Positions 32,251-44,060 of a stretch of 64,000 nt of DNA are shown piece by piece. Within the stretch, counting starts at the first letter, position 1. Each line of letters begins with the position of its first letter. The stretch is taken from positions 310,001 to 374,000 of the forward strand of contig BDSL01000045.1 of NCBI GenBank assembly GCA_003116995.1, written 5' to 3'. The notes beneath the pieces were generated by a model. It saw nothing but the letters and a program-made list of their open reading frames with translations, was not told the DNA's origin and ran no database searches. The translations under genes and the position numbers were made by a program. The stretch is from Yamagishiella unicocca (taxonomy: Eukaryota > Chlorophyta > Chlorophyceae > Chlamydomonadales > Volvocaceae).

Positions 32251-33459
32251 TTACGCCCGTCGGCGGCCCGTACCCACGACCCGTTCCCACCCTTCCTCAT
32301 CCCCCCCTTGCTGAACCTGCCCAACACCGACCCCCGAGGCATCCCCGCCTTGCCCCTTCTGTGCGTCCGTGCCGCTGCTTGACCGCCAGCTGTTGGCCCT
32401 GGACTGCTGCCTGGCACGTGTGCTACCTCCAGCGCCGCCGCCGCTGAGCTGTCGGCCCGACTGGTTCGACGCCGGATGCCCCTCTCTGCGGCCGCTGCTC
32501 TTGCCTCCCCAAGCCCAAGCGAATGCACGCCCACTGCCTCCGCTGGCACTGCTGCCCAGGCTAGCTGAGCACGCACCAGCGCCCTCACCACCAACCATGT
32601 GCTGGATGGCCTCCAAAGCCGCCTCGCCCGCGACACGGTGCGTTATGTGCCCGCCGCCTCCACCCTTGTTGCCGTCGCCGCCGCTGCCTCGTTCCCAGCT
32701 GCAGCTCAGACGGCCCGGTTGCTGCTGGTGCCTCTGGTGCTGATGCGAACCCCCCATGCCCGACGTGCGGTTCTGCCACGACGAACCGTACTGCGGAGGC
32801 GGGCTCCGGCTGAAGCCGCCACCAGAGCCCCCATCGCAGCCGCCCGGCGGGCTGCGCGCATGCGTGAAGCCCTTGCCGTATGGAGGGCTAGCGCCGTACG
32901 GTGTGCTGGCTCCGGACGGAGAATTGGCGCCCAGCGGTGTGTACGACGCCGAAGGGGGGCTTGCGCCGTACGATGATGGGGCCCGCCAGAAGCCCCCGCC
33001 GTTGTTGGACTGGTAAGAGCCGGGGACATGATGAGGTCGGCGTCCGTACCCAGCACCGCCGGCGCCGGCGCCGCCGCCAGCCTGTTGGGCAAAGGCACCG
33101 GCCGCGGCGCCCGAGTTGCTGGCTGCTGCATTCGTGTCACGACCCGGGGTCGCGCCCTGCCTGGCGTAGCTCCATGACGGCGCACCCTCGCCGGCAGGCG
33201 GCCCGGCCGCGGCGGCGATATTGGCCTTCGCGGTGGCTGCGAAGCCTAGGCCTGTGGCTGGCCCCGCGACCCAGCCATCGACCGCCGCGCCGGCAGCCGC
33301 CGACGCCGTCTGGGCGGTGCGCTGCAGCGCCGCCGCACGCGCCCAGCTCGATGCGACCGGCGCTGAGCCGACGGTGAAGGCCTGGCTCCCCCGCGTGAAC
33401 ATGCCGCCGTACTTGCGCCGCAGGTCGTGGTCCTTGTCGGCAGCCGACGCGGCACCTGC
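32251..33459 (-). CDS. Gly/Ala/Ser-rich protein of unknown function, last exon
   Basis: A minus-strand exon of ~400 codons begins after a TGCGCAG acceptor near 33460 and ends at a TAA at 32251. It opens with a charged segment (DKDHDLRRKYGGMFTRG). Long low-complexity stretches follow, rich in Gly, Ala, Ser and Pro, including SPPYG/STPYG-type repeats and His/Gln patches, and it ends in EGWERVVGTGRRRA. The composition resembles RNA-binding or condensate-forming proteins, but no RNA-recognition motif is seen. Upstream exons lie in 33470-33770 and could not be fixed in phase. It is tandem to, and downstream of, the cap methyltransferase gene on the same strand. Confidence 0.55.
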   Translation of the reverse strand, partial: AGAASAADKDHDLRRKYGGMFTRGSQAFTVGSAPVASSWARAAALQRTAQTASAAAGAAVDGWVAGPATGLGFAATAKANIAAAAGPPAGEGAPSWSYARQGATPGRDTNAAASNSGAAAGAFAQQAGGGAGAGGAGYGRRPHHVPGSYQSNNGGGFWRAPSSYGASPPSASYTPLGANSPSGASTPYGASPPYGKGFTHARSPPGGCDGGSGGGFSRSPPPQYGSSWQNRTSGMGGSHQHQRHQQQPGRLSCSWERGSGGDGNKGGGGGHITHRVAGEAALEAIQHMVGGEGAGACSASLGSSASGGSGRAFAWAWGGKSSGRREGHPASNQSGRQLSGGGAGGSTRARQQSRANSWRSSSGTDAQKGQGGDASGVGVGQVQQGGDEEGWERVVGTGRRRA

Positions 33460-33774
33460 GCACCGCACCGCACCACAACGAAGCGAAGCGAGGGGGGAGA
33501 GCCGATGGGCGGATGGTTGGACGACACCGGGCTGAAGGTCCCGTCCAACACACGGCTGATATCCTTACCACGGGCTGGAAGCGGCGCGCGTTACACTCCT
33601 ACGCAGCTGCTCATCGGACGGCACCGTGGGATGCACAGGATGCAACATTCACACGCAGGGTGGCAGTAAGTAGCCTAATCTACGAGCACACCCGGTGTAA
33701 CGCATCATTACTCACGCCCTACATGCCGACCTTACGGTGCCCACACCGGGCGGGGCCCCACAGACACACACGCT

Positions 33775-36700
33775 TCACCGCACTGGCCACGCACCATCTT
33801 CGCCCTCCGCCTGCTCCCTCCGGCTCGCCAAGACCGCCTCCGCCCGCCGTACAATTTCTTGGTACTGGTCCTCTGTGGCTACCACGCGGCCACCCGGGGC
33901 GGGCGCGGCCTTGCCTCCTGCAGGCCCACCCTGCCGCTGCACGGACCCCGCAGCTGACGCAGCCGCTAACACCGCCTCGCAGGCGTGCACCTGGCGCCGC
34001 GCCAGCTCCTGTGTGCGCGCCGCCAGGTAGACGTAGAACTCACCCGCCACGCAGACCGTCAGAGGCGCCACGCCTGTGATCGCCATGGGGCCAAGAAGAC
34101 CCATCGGAGCTGCCTCCTGCGGTCCCACCGCCGAGCAGGGGCTGGTCACTGCGCTGGCAGTAGCCTCCCTGGAGCTTTTTTCCAAGCTTTCCGCGTCATC
34201 AGCAAGGGAGATGGAAGGTAAGGCGGCCAGACCTGTGCTCGGGTCGGTCGGACTGGCGGTCGCTGAGGCCATGCTGTCAGCAGCGAGGTCGCTGCTTGAC
34301 GCCTGAGCAGCCGGCAGCACTGCGTGTGCCGGCTGCTGTTCCGTCGCGATGACAGGGTCGGAAGCGGGTGGCAGTGACGGGCTCGACGGCGGTTGCTCCT
34401 CCGCAACAGCCGCAGCCAGCGGCGCCAAGGGTATGCTGCAGTCGCTGCAACAGCTGCAGGCAGCTGCAACCGCAGCCGCAGCCACAAACGCAGGCGCCTG
34501 CTGCGGTCCAAGTTCGGTTGCAGCTCGTACAGCACCCCCAGCTTGGGCGGGGGGCCACACAGCACTTGCCACTGGAGCTGCTTCCGCACCGGCCACACCT
34601 TCATCGCGGCCTTTCAGTTCCAAGCTTCCAGCAGCTTCCAAAGTCGCCCTCCCCAGGGGAGACGTGTCCGCACCAACCGCCACGCGGAGCAGCTCCTCGG
34701 AGGACGACCCGTCCGTTACCTCCGCCGCGCCTCGCATGACATCCACCGGCGAGCCGACAGCCTGCTGACGCGAGGGCGGCACGAGGAGGGGCGCAGCAGC
34801 CAGCGCAGCCCTGGGGACCTCCACTTCCCGCACCGCCGCCAGACCTGCCAGCAGCTGCGAAGCAGCTACACCGTCGTCCTCCAGCCGCCCAATCCCCACC
34901 ACGAAGCGCTCCGGCGAGCAGGCGCAAGAGGTAAAGGGCTTGACAATGGCCAGCTGCTCGAAGCTGCGGTGCAGTATGTACAGGACGCTGGCGGAAAACA
35001 TGGTGAGGCAGTCGCCCAGCCGCAAAACCGCGCATCCGCCCGGCGCCAAAACGCTGAGCGCCGTAGCGGCCTCCCACAGCAGCCGCCGCCGGTAGAGCGT
35101 GTCGTACTCGCCCTCCAGCGGCCCGCAGCTGGACGACGGCGAGCCGCAGCGAGCACGGCGGAGGGTGCCTAGGTCTCCCACCACCAGCCAACAACCTGCA
35201 CCTCCGCGCCTGGCAGCCGCCGCGGCCGGCTCCGCCGGTGTAATGGACGCGGACGCGTTGGTGGGCAGCATCGCGTCGGATGCGGCGGCGCTCTGGGCCA
35301 CGGTGCGGCTGGTGTTCGGCGTAAAGACGTCGAGCGGGTCGGCAGTAGCCAAAGCCTGCGGGTCCAAGCCGGCGAGTGACTGCAGCCGCACCCTCTTGCG
35401 TTTGTCAGGTTGCTGCAGCTGCGCCACGTAGGCAGCCGATGCCGGCGTCGCCAGCATGGTGGACGACCACAACGACAAGGCTTCGGGTGCGATGCCGCCG
35501 AGTACGGGCACCTCGCCGCTCGCTGCTTCGCAGCTGCTGCTGCGAATGCTGAGCGCCTCACCATCACTGTTACTGCTACTGCTACTGCTACTGCTGGTAC
35601 TGCTGCTGTGGTCCTCCAGGACGCTGTGGTTGCTGCTGCTGCGGCCGCGGCTGCTCCTGCGGTGCGGGCCGCGCTTGCTGGTGCGGCCGCCCGCGCCCGC
35701 GCCCTGCGGCAGGACCGCTTGGAGCAGGTACTCCGTTGCACCAGCGCTGTGGAGCGACAGATCCAGAGCGTGCGGCTGCACACCCGCCTTGACGGCACTC
35801 GCCGCTGCGAGGCGGCAAACAGACAACGCCGAGTCGAGGGACGCCAGCTTCCAGAACGACCTGCACAAGCTGCCGGCGCCACGACGGCGAGGTGCCACGC
35901 ACACAGGGCCCACGTGGGCGCACAGCTTCTCGGCCGCACCGACCCGTGGGGCTCCACTGCTGCCGCTGCTGGTTGGGCCGCCGTCGGCGGCTGCGGCATC
36001 ACATCCAGCAGCATCATTCGTCACCGCCGCCGCCGCCGCCGCGGCAGCATTGTAGGTGTCGCGCACCCGACGCAGCGCCACCAGTACATGGTCGTCGATG
36101 ACCATTTTGGACTTGGTCAGCCGAACTGGCGGCACCTGGCGGCCGAGGCTGCTGCCGGCTGAGGCGCCCGCCCCCCGGCTGTTGGCCGCCGCCGTGTCCT
36201 TGGCCCACGCTGCCACCTCCGCCGCCATCAGCGGCACGTCGTTCAGCAGCACCTTGGTGTCAGGAGCAGGCTCCCAACACTCGTCCGGAAGAGCAGGCAT
36301 TTCGGCGCTGGTGTCCGTAACGCCCAAAGCCAGTCCAGCAGCGGCGGCCATTCCCAAACCCAATCCCCGATCCAGCCCCAGGCCCGGCTGCGTGCTGCCG
36401 TGGGCTACCTCGCAGCCGCCAGGGCCGCTCCAGCCGAGGCCGGCACCGCAAGCCCCCGCATCCTCTGCCCCGACGCCAAAGGCCGGTCCTCCTGAGATCC
36501 AGCGGCTTGACCGCGCACCGACGCCGGACCTGACGTCCTGCGAGCTGCCCAGCCCCAGCCCCAGCCCGGCCCGGCCCGTGTTGCCCACCGCCGGCACCGC
36601 CGTCGCGATGCCCTGTGCATGTCGACCCAGCCCCGCTCCCTCCTTGTAGCCCATCTTGGCCATCAGCTTCGCAATGGTTCCCGACACCTGGATCGGCTCC

Positions 36701-39115
36701 CCCGCAGCGCCCTCTTCGCCACCTCCCAGGCCTCCCGAGTAAGCCGCAGCAATCGGCTCCGACCCGCTGATGCCGTTGCCCAGCCCGGATATCCCACCGC
36801 CCACGCGCTGTCCGGTGGCTCCAGGGCTCCGGCTGTATTGGCCGTATAACATGCCGCCGCTGGGGCTGCTGCCCAAGCTGCTGCAGCCGGCTGCGCCGCC
36901 GCTGTCGTAGCTGCTACCCAGCTGGCCCTGCAGCGCCGCCGCCGCTACCATGGCGCCGCCGTCCAGCCCCAAGTCGTTGCGGCGCCGGCGGTACTGGTCC
37001 TGCCGCTCCTGCAGTGTACCCAGCAGCTCCCGCCGCCGCCCCAGCACGTTGCTGGTGCTGTTGTTGCTGCCGTCTATGGCCTCATGGGGCGCGACGAAGA
37101 ACCTCCGCTCGAGGCGCAGCAGCTGCATTCGCAGGAACCACTCGGCCGCGAAGCGCTCCTTGACGCGTCGGATAGCGGTGGCTGTGGGGCCGCTGTTCGG
37201 GAGGCCCGACTTGTCTAGGGCGTCGCGAATGGCCTCCGAGGTGCACTCGGCGAAGTGCTGCGCGGCAGCCAGCGCCGACTCCAGGAAGGGCGCCGGAAGT
37301 ACGGCCAGCGGTAGCATGGCGCTGTACGACACAGCAAAGGAAGTAGGAAAGGGAAAGGGAGTGCGGGCGCGGGTACGTGAGTCCGCAAATAGTGACGTGT
37401 GTTGTAAGGCTGGTTCAGTTGACCGTACCGGTATGTGCGCACGACAACGTATGCAAGCGGTCGTGCGTCCCAGCCAGGGCTTGGTGATGGTCCATCAGCG
37501 GCAAGCGGCTCCACTGGTCCCCGCTTTACGACTGCCGAAGCCCGGCTTACCGCTCTGAGAAGACGTCCTCGCCGCACTTGCTCAGCAAGACCTCCAGCAC
37601 ATGCCCAGGAATGCCCCGGAAGCCGCGCCCCACAACGTACAGTTCGCTGTTGCACGGCTGCGGGGAGGGATGCCGACAGGGAGGGGCGCGCCGGCCTTCA
37701 GCTCGTCGAGCCACAGGCAGCAAGTCATCCACCACCCCGAAGAAAACATGTCCAGAGCACATGGTTCGCCGTCGACCGACTCTCTCAAATCTGCCGGCAC
37801 TCCTCTTGCTCGCCCAGTCCCTCGTCCGTCCCTGTTTGGCTAAACTCACCCCCAACTTTCGCAAGCGTTCCACTACAAGAGTCCGACCCAGACTCCCAAA
37901 CCAAAAGCCCATGCTGTGCTTGACTGCCAAAGCTGTTGTGTCCCATGCCCAAGCCTCTGGTTGGCCGCATCGCAGCATGGGGCACATCGCAGCAAAGGAA
38001 CCATATCCCCTTGCCCCGCAATCATGCCCAGGCCGCCAGCAAGCCCCCACCTTGCTTGTGCACGGCTTGCACACTGTGACCTGGTCGAATACGCAGCCCA
38101 TCAGGTGCAGGGCGCACAGCGAGGGGTGCTCGAACAGCGTGAATCCCTTCCACAGCATGCTGCCGCCAGCTGCCAGCATGCCCAGCGCCGCCACCACCTC
38201 CGTGAAGTGCAGCGAGGCGTTGACCAGCTCTTGCGCGTGGGGCACCATGGAGGTGTCGATGGCGCCATCAGCCGTCACCAGCAACGCGCCGCGAACACCC
38301 GCGGCGGCGCAGCAGCGGCGGGCTTCGGCCCAGATGGCGCGAATGTTGTCAACCCTCCGGACGTCGCCCGAATCGTCGGCCCCGAAACACCAGTGAGGAA
38401 GCGTGGCCCTCATGAAGGCGTCATCATCCACCATGGCGAACTGGTCGTTGCCGCCGTAGTATGGGTTAAGCGATACCGCAAGCCAATCCCAGCACCAGCC
38501 GGGCCTGTGTGTACGCAAAAAATGGTTGCAGGCAGCCACGAACCCCCCTGGCGCCTCACATAGGTGTACAGTGACAACTGTGGGGCACCGATTTGATGCT
38601 TCGGCTTGTGCTGGCGACGGCGACGGCGATGGCTGGTTGCTGGCAGGCGGCGTCGCTTCGGCTGCGACTACAGCTGCTGCTCCTGCGGCACCCTGCCGTA
38701 ATGCTGTGCCGTCGTCTGGCAGCAGGTTGCAGCGAACTATCAATTCGTACATCTTGGCCCACGCCACAGTCGCCAGCTCCACCTGAAACTGTTTGCGGAG
38801 GTCTCGACGGATGAATTCGGCGTAGTTTGCCGTCTGGGCGTAGCTATCCCAGGCTGTATTGTCCAAGCCATCAAGAAGGCCTTTGGCGAAGTTTAAAGCA
38901 GCACGATGCGGCGCAACTTCAGGTAGCTCCCAACCCTGGGGCTGGAAGAACACCGCCGCGTCCGACGGCAGCATGCAACTAGTCGTATCGATGCATCGCT
39001 CACGGTCGTCGAGCAGAGCGATTGCCTTGTGCCAAAAGACGCTAGTTGCTCCGTCATCCCTGCTGACATTGCTGCCACCATGCCATCGACACGTGCCTGT
39101 TCCTCCTCGGCGCAT
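33775..39115 (-). CDS. CMTR2: Cap-specific mRNA 2'-O-methyltransferase 2 (CMTR2-like) with G-patch
   Basis: Predicted to methylate the ribose of the second transcribed nucleotide of capped mRNA. Exons 38051-39115, 37551-37657 and 33775-37321 close in phase to ~1,572 residues; the first ATG in frame is at 39115, and an upstream exon is possible. The RrmJ/FtsJ domain shows VHLCEAPGGFVAACNHF (SAM site), LLVTADGAID (catalytic Asp), GGSMLWKGFTLFEHPS (catalytic Lys) and, across the exon 1/2 junction, TVCKPCTSK then NSELYVVG (Glu). This K-D-K-E set and the spacing match CMTR2 rather than CMTR1. Exon 3 continues with helices, then a G-patch at ~603-640 (MAKMGYKEGAGLGRHAQG), long low-complexity inserts, and the C-terminal degenerate methyltransferase domain (LRLGDCLTMFSASVLYILHR, VKPFTSCACSPERFVVG). 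The protein is much longer than animal CMTR2 (~770). Confidence 0.88.
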
Positions 39116-40441
39116 GCTACCTTGTGCAAGGTACTTCCCGTGATTTTTAAGCCAAGCACCGTCAAAGAACTCCAAATTATATCTGATTGGATATCCAGAC
39201 CAACGTGGCGCGTACAGCCCCTCCTGCTTCCCGGCGCCTCAGCGGCTGGGTCTAGCGTAAATTACATTGCCGACGAAGAAGCCGTGCCCAGCTTCCAGTG
39301 ACCCAAGGAGCCATAGGAAATTTTTAATCTGACTGGAGATTGCTATCAGGTAGGTAAAAGCCTCGTTGGCGCCCTAGGTCGTTTGAGAAGGAAACATGAT
39401 GCTCGCGAATTGCATCAAATTATCGGTACGCACCGACTGATGCGACTAACGTTATTATTCGGACAATTATCTTGCTGTGTAAATGCTACGCATAGGATGT
39501 GTCAAGATGGCCTTAGTGTCTGGAGTGTTGGGCCCAGCAGACAAACGAAATATGACCTTGGAAAACTTACCCTCACAGAAGCCTCATAATCGACAATTTG
39601 TTACGGCACGACGCACGGGTTATACGCGTAGCCGGTCATTAAAATAGCGGCTGACCGTTATACCGAAAGCGATGCGTGTCAGCGAAACCCATATCCAGCG
39701 ATGTGCACGAGGTGTGCTATTTGCAGGATTATACGCATTCAACGTGTTTTACCATCGATGCCGCTGGAAAAACTTCAATGCAGCCCGCGTCGTACCAACA
39801 CACCGACAATGCCCATCCAGGAGTAGCGATAAAGCTCCTCACTGCCAAAAGGCGCACATGGTGTACAGCTTCAGACTAAGGGATTCCACTATAGCTGCGC
39901 AAATGATCACCGCTCGTCGGTTTGTGCCGTCGTGTGCTGCACTACGCTTCCTAGCCCCGTGGCGCCACCGCCTAGCTTTGAGCACAATCACAGCGCCCAC
40001 ACCCCCCTCCCAGCATGCCTCCGGATTCAGCTGGTATCCATGCTCGTCTGGAAGGCATGCCCCGATACACGAGACAAACACAAGTCTGTGTGCAGCGTCA
40101 CTGTCAGCCGCGGTCACATTGCAGCCCTACCTACGACCTACCTATGGCGTCTGAAATATGCGGCGTCCAGTATATCCTGAACTAACTCTGCCTAGCCCTA
40201 TCTGTGCGGTATACAGCGTGCATTAATGCGTCATTCCTGGCCAGCACAGGCCGTTACGGTATGCTTCCGTACGCAGGTGCACGGCGAGCATGTCACGGTG
40301 ATCACGCCACAGACGCACCGGAGGCCTCTGCCTAGGCTGCAGGCAGGCTCTGCCCGCGCTCAGGGAATGCACCCTCCGTACGTGCACCACCACCCTCCCT
40401 GCGCGCCCTGCCCTTCCCCGACTTCCCAAACCCAACAAAGC
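39116..40441. other. Spacer between the cap methyltransferase and CFAP45 genes
   Basis: It contains the 5' side of the CMTR2-like gene and the 3' side of CFAP45. No gene, repeat or transposon end is supported. Frames in 39660-40180 lack bias and domains. Confidence 0.45.
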
Positions 40442-42796
40442 TCAGATTTTGACTTTCATCTTCTCAAGCTCCGCCCGGTACTTCGACGGCACGCCCGCCT
40501 GTTCAAGCTCCCCGAGTTTCCGTTCTTTGATCTGGACAAGCAGGTGCTTCTCCTTCTCAGCCGCCTCACGCAGCCGCGCGCCATCCTCCAGGTACGCCTG
40601 CCTCTCGCGCTTGCGGCGCTCCTCGTTGGCCTGGATTTGGGATAGCAGCTCCTCCTTGTACTTTGAGTTGAGCGTCATGGAGTTCACAGTCTGTAACGCG
40701 AGGGCAGAGAGAGGGAAGATGTCAGGAGAATGCGGACCCGCGCGAGCATATTGTGCGACCCCACCTGGCAAATTATGACAGGTAACTTGACGTCGCTTTG
40801 TGAACCAACTAGCGCTGCCTCCGCAATACCCACATTTCCGGACCCATAGGCTCCCACTTGCCAATTTTCATATGAGCCACATAAGTAGGGTCGTTCTACC
40901 AGGTATACAGTTATTCCGCCACTGTCAGGTTCCCAGCGGGTCAGCGGGTCTTCCTGCACTGTGTACTCCTCACTCTACCAGTAGTCCTCGTCTGGTGTAA
41001 ACCGCAAGTTTCGGCGTGTGCTTTCCGTACCCACGCGGATCCGCAGCACACTGCCTTCCTTCACTTCCTTCGCAAGCACGCACCTGCTGCAACTCCTCGT
41101 ACTCCTTCGCCCGGTTAACGTCAAGCACGCGCATGAACTCGTCGTGCTCCAGTCTGGCCATCTCGGCCTTTTGCTTGATCTTTGCCGATTGCTGGGCCGT
41201 GCGCGCCTGCGCTAGCTCCTGCTGCATGGCTGACTGGCGCTCTGCAAAAGCGCGCTCCTTCTGGCGCCACTCCCGCTCCTTGGCCTCCTGGTAGCGCCGG
41301 GCGCGCAGCTCGTCCAGCTCCGCCTGCTTGTCAGCCGCACGCTCCTGCATGGCGCGCAAGCGCGCCACCTCCATCTCCTTCTCCTTCGCTATGCGCTCCT
41401 TCTCGGCGGCGAGGGCCTGGCGGAATGGAAATCGGAGCGGGCGCAATTCCGAAGGACGTGTCAGTGACTGTGATCGAGAGTAGCAAATGTACATGAAGAC
41501 TGTACGTGCGAGCGTGCGACCTACGACAGAGACACAGAGACAGCAGCACAGCGTGAAAACTTGCAAAAAACACCATCCCTAGTTATATCCCTTTCATATG
41601 TTGGACGTTCCAAAGGGCCATGGCTCCTCCAAACCCCTACGCCAGCTGAAATGGATGGTCTAGCACAAATAAGCCGTGTCTTACCTGTTCGCGCAGCTCT
41701 TTTTGCAAGATGTACTCGCCGATGCGCGTGTCCTCCTCCTTCTCTCGGACCTTCATCTGCTCCTTCCGGCGGATCTGCTCCGAATTGGCCGTCGCCACCT
41801 CCTCCATGAGGTACTTTGCCTGCAGCTTCTTCTCTATCTGCGCCTGCATCTCCTCCTCCTTCAGCCGCTCCATCTCCTTGAGCATATGCACCCGCTCCTG
41901 GTCCCGCAACTCCTCCTGCCGGATCCGCTCGCGCTCCCGTTCCTTAATCTGCTCGTTAAGGACTGCTGCTCCACGCCGACGCTCGTCCATCCGCTGCCGC
42001 TCGCGTCCCTCGTACTGCTCCAGCGCCTTGACACGCTCTATCTCCATCATCAAGTCCAGACGCCGCTGCTCCTCCTCCTCCTCCGCTAGCATCTGCTTCT
42101 TCTCCTCTATTTGCGCGTCACGGATGGTAACACACTTGGAGTAAAGCATCATCTGGTTCATGTTCTTGACGGCGTCCTTCTGCTCCAGCAGCATGTGCGT
42201 CGCTCGCGAACGCGTAGCATCGTTCAGCTGGCGCTGCAGAATCTCCGTCTCCGTAGGAGGGGCTTGCTTCTTGGCCTCCTCTTCGAGCTTCATCATTTTC
42301 TCCTTCCGCGCCTTCGAAACGGCCTGTAGCTGCTCGCGCTTGATGTCCGCCTCGCGCTTGGCGGCAGCGACGTCCTCCGCGGTCATGATGGGCGACGGCT
42401 TCAGCATACGCGAGAGGTCGCCTCTGCTCAGCGTGACGACGTCGCGGTCCTTGGGGCTGATGGTCCGCGTCGCGGCCGTCAGCTTAAGCGAGCCGGCGTC
42501 GAGCCCGTCGACCTGCACCAGGCCGCGGCATGAACGGTCGGATTCCTGAGCACTCCGACAGCCCATAAATCGGTAATCCTGTGCCGATACCATCCATGAC
42601 CCTTCCTGCATGCCATACCTGGGAGCGCTGCGGCTTGCTTCCACCAAATAAAGACTCATCGACGAAGGTCGCCTTGCCTGAACGATATCTGCATCCGGAA
42701 AGAATTCAGCACAAATCATTGCCCTGTAATTTTCAGTGGTAGTATATGGGTACCTCTTAGCACTCACCCCGTGCGGGACGGGGTCTGGGGCGGCAT
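40442..42796 (-). CDS. CFAP45: Cilia- and flagella-associated protein 45
   Basis: A coiled-coil microtubule-inner protein of ciliary doublets (FAP45 in Chlamydomonas), reported to bind adenine nucleotides. Exons 42768-42796, 41685-42552, 41084-41416 and 40442-40690 close in phase to 492 residues. The ATG at 42796 (MPPQTPSRTG) is followed by a canonical donor; the acceptor chosen for exon 2 (CGGAG/T) is weak, so the first ~30 residues are less certain. Family marks include DVVTLSRGDLSRML near the start, then the long trichohyalin/plectin-homology coiled coil with KCVTIRDAQIEEKKQ, RLDLMMEIERVKALEQ, EVARLRAMQERAADKQAEL and the terminal LGELEQAGVPSKYRAELE. Length is close to the usual ~500-550. 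It starts 517 bp from the divergent SVIP-like gene. Confidence 0.93.
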
Positions 42797-43313
42797 TGTT
42801 GTGATTCCCGGCAAGAGCTGAAGAATGCTTCGCGCCCTCTGCACAGAAACGTTACGGATACGATGCCCAAGTATGGGCCGCTGTGCTCCTTTGTCCAAGT
42901 GGCAACTGGAACGTTCACGCTCAGTGAATACAGGTTACGTAGGAGGGATATGTTTCCAAGAAAATATGTCGAGGTAACTCTGAATAGAATAATATTGTTG
43001 GGACATCACAGGTGAAGACCCGGTGGTCTTAGACTCGTCCAGCTTTCCGTACTTTGCATGCACCGTACACTATCATCCTGCGCTACGCCTGCTGAGGACG
43101 ACAACCCTAAAGGAGTCCAGCAACCCTGCCAACGTCGTCCTTTTGAAACTCTGTATTCCCTTTTTCCCTGCTGACCTGCTGTTGCCGAGTAGTTCGCCTG
43201 TTGGCTGAAACGACCTCAGACTCCTATAATTACAAAGGTTGCAGAACCTTACTTGTTAAGCCACTTTCAATACCGATAAAATTCCAAATTGGTAGTTGCG
43301 CGAAAGTGGAACT
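42797..43313. promoter_or_regulatory. Divergent promoter region, CFAP45 / SVIP-like
   Basis: 517 bp between opposite start codons must serve both genes. No unambiguous TATA element or conserved operator was recognised. It is AT-richer than the flanking exons. Confidence 0.5.
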
Positions 43314-44060
43314 ATGGGAGCGTGTTGTAGCTGCTGCGATGATGAGCCCAAGACCAGCGGGCAAGGCGGATACTCAACGTTTCAAACGTAAGTCAGCAGA
43401 AACGTCTTTGTCGTGTGTTGCGGGGACTTTTGCCCAATTTTTGCAACACCCTTTGGCCCTTGCAGCGGTGCGCCGGCTGGCACCGGTGGTGCCCGGGATA
43501 CCGAGAAAGACCGAGAGGCTCGGAACCTAGCTGCAGAGAAGGTGAGCCTGGGCACGTGTGCCACCCAAGCGTTACCGTACCCTTTTAACCCGGTAAACGG
43601 GCCTGCTCGGATGTCCACCGCAGGCTGCTGAGAGACAGAAACAGTTCGAGACCAGCGCTGTGGGCAAGGCCGCATACAGGTTAGCCTGTCACGGGTGGGA
43701 TGAGGGCAACTACTGGGGTCAACTCTGGGGTGACTACCGGGCAGGACGGCGTGGCAAAACACCATGCGGTGTTTCGATGCAACCCTAACTTTTGATGTGC
43801 ACATGTGGTACGGAGAAGTCAGGGAGCACGTAGTGGAAGCCCCTGGTTACTTAACTGAACCGGCGTGGTGGCCATGTCGGGTACGGGGAGATCGCATAGG
43901 TTGAGAGCGCTGTTACGACCTGCCATAAATGCCCGTTTTACACTACGTACCCTTTGGCTGCCGTTCTCTTTGCAGATCCGTACAGGAGGTTAAGGATTCG
44001 CGGAAAGCGGGTGGTGGAGGCAACAACGGCCAGCCTACCGCCGCAGACTGGCAGAATTAA
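43314..44060 (+). CDS. Small p97/VCP-interacting protein-like (SVIP-like)
   Basis: Four small exons close in phase to 96 residues: 43314-43387, 43466-43541, 43624-43679 and 43976-44060. The protein starts MGACCSCCDDEPK: Gly2 is a candidate N-myristoylation site and the Cys cluster is suited to palmitoylation, so it should sit on membranes. A Gly-rich linker leads to an Arg/Ala-rich helix (EARNLAAEKAAERQKQFE) that resembles the VCP-interacting motif (R-x5-AA-x2-R, here with slightly different spacing). SVQEVKDSRK follows, then a Gly/Asn tail ending TAADWQN. Lipidated N-terminus, VIM-like helix, SVQE segment and small size together match animal SVIP, an inhibitor of p97-dependent ER-associated degradation and a lysosomal p97 recruiter. 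Function in algae is inferred. Confidence 0.72.

Noticed and set aside
33985..36849. Many plus-strand frames of 60-260 codons in the CMTR2 region
   Set aside because: Antisense shadows of the 3.5-kb minus-strand exon with high third-position GC.
37664..38050. Coding continuation of CMTR2 exon 1 past TVCKPCTSK
   Set aside because: The frame stays open, but the family motif resumes at NSELYVVG after a GTGGGG donor and CCCCGCAG acceptor, so this stretch is better read as an intron.
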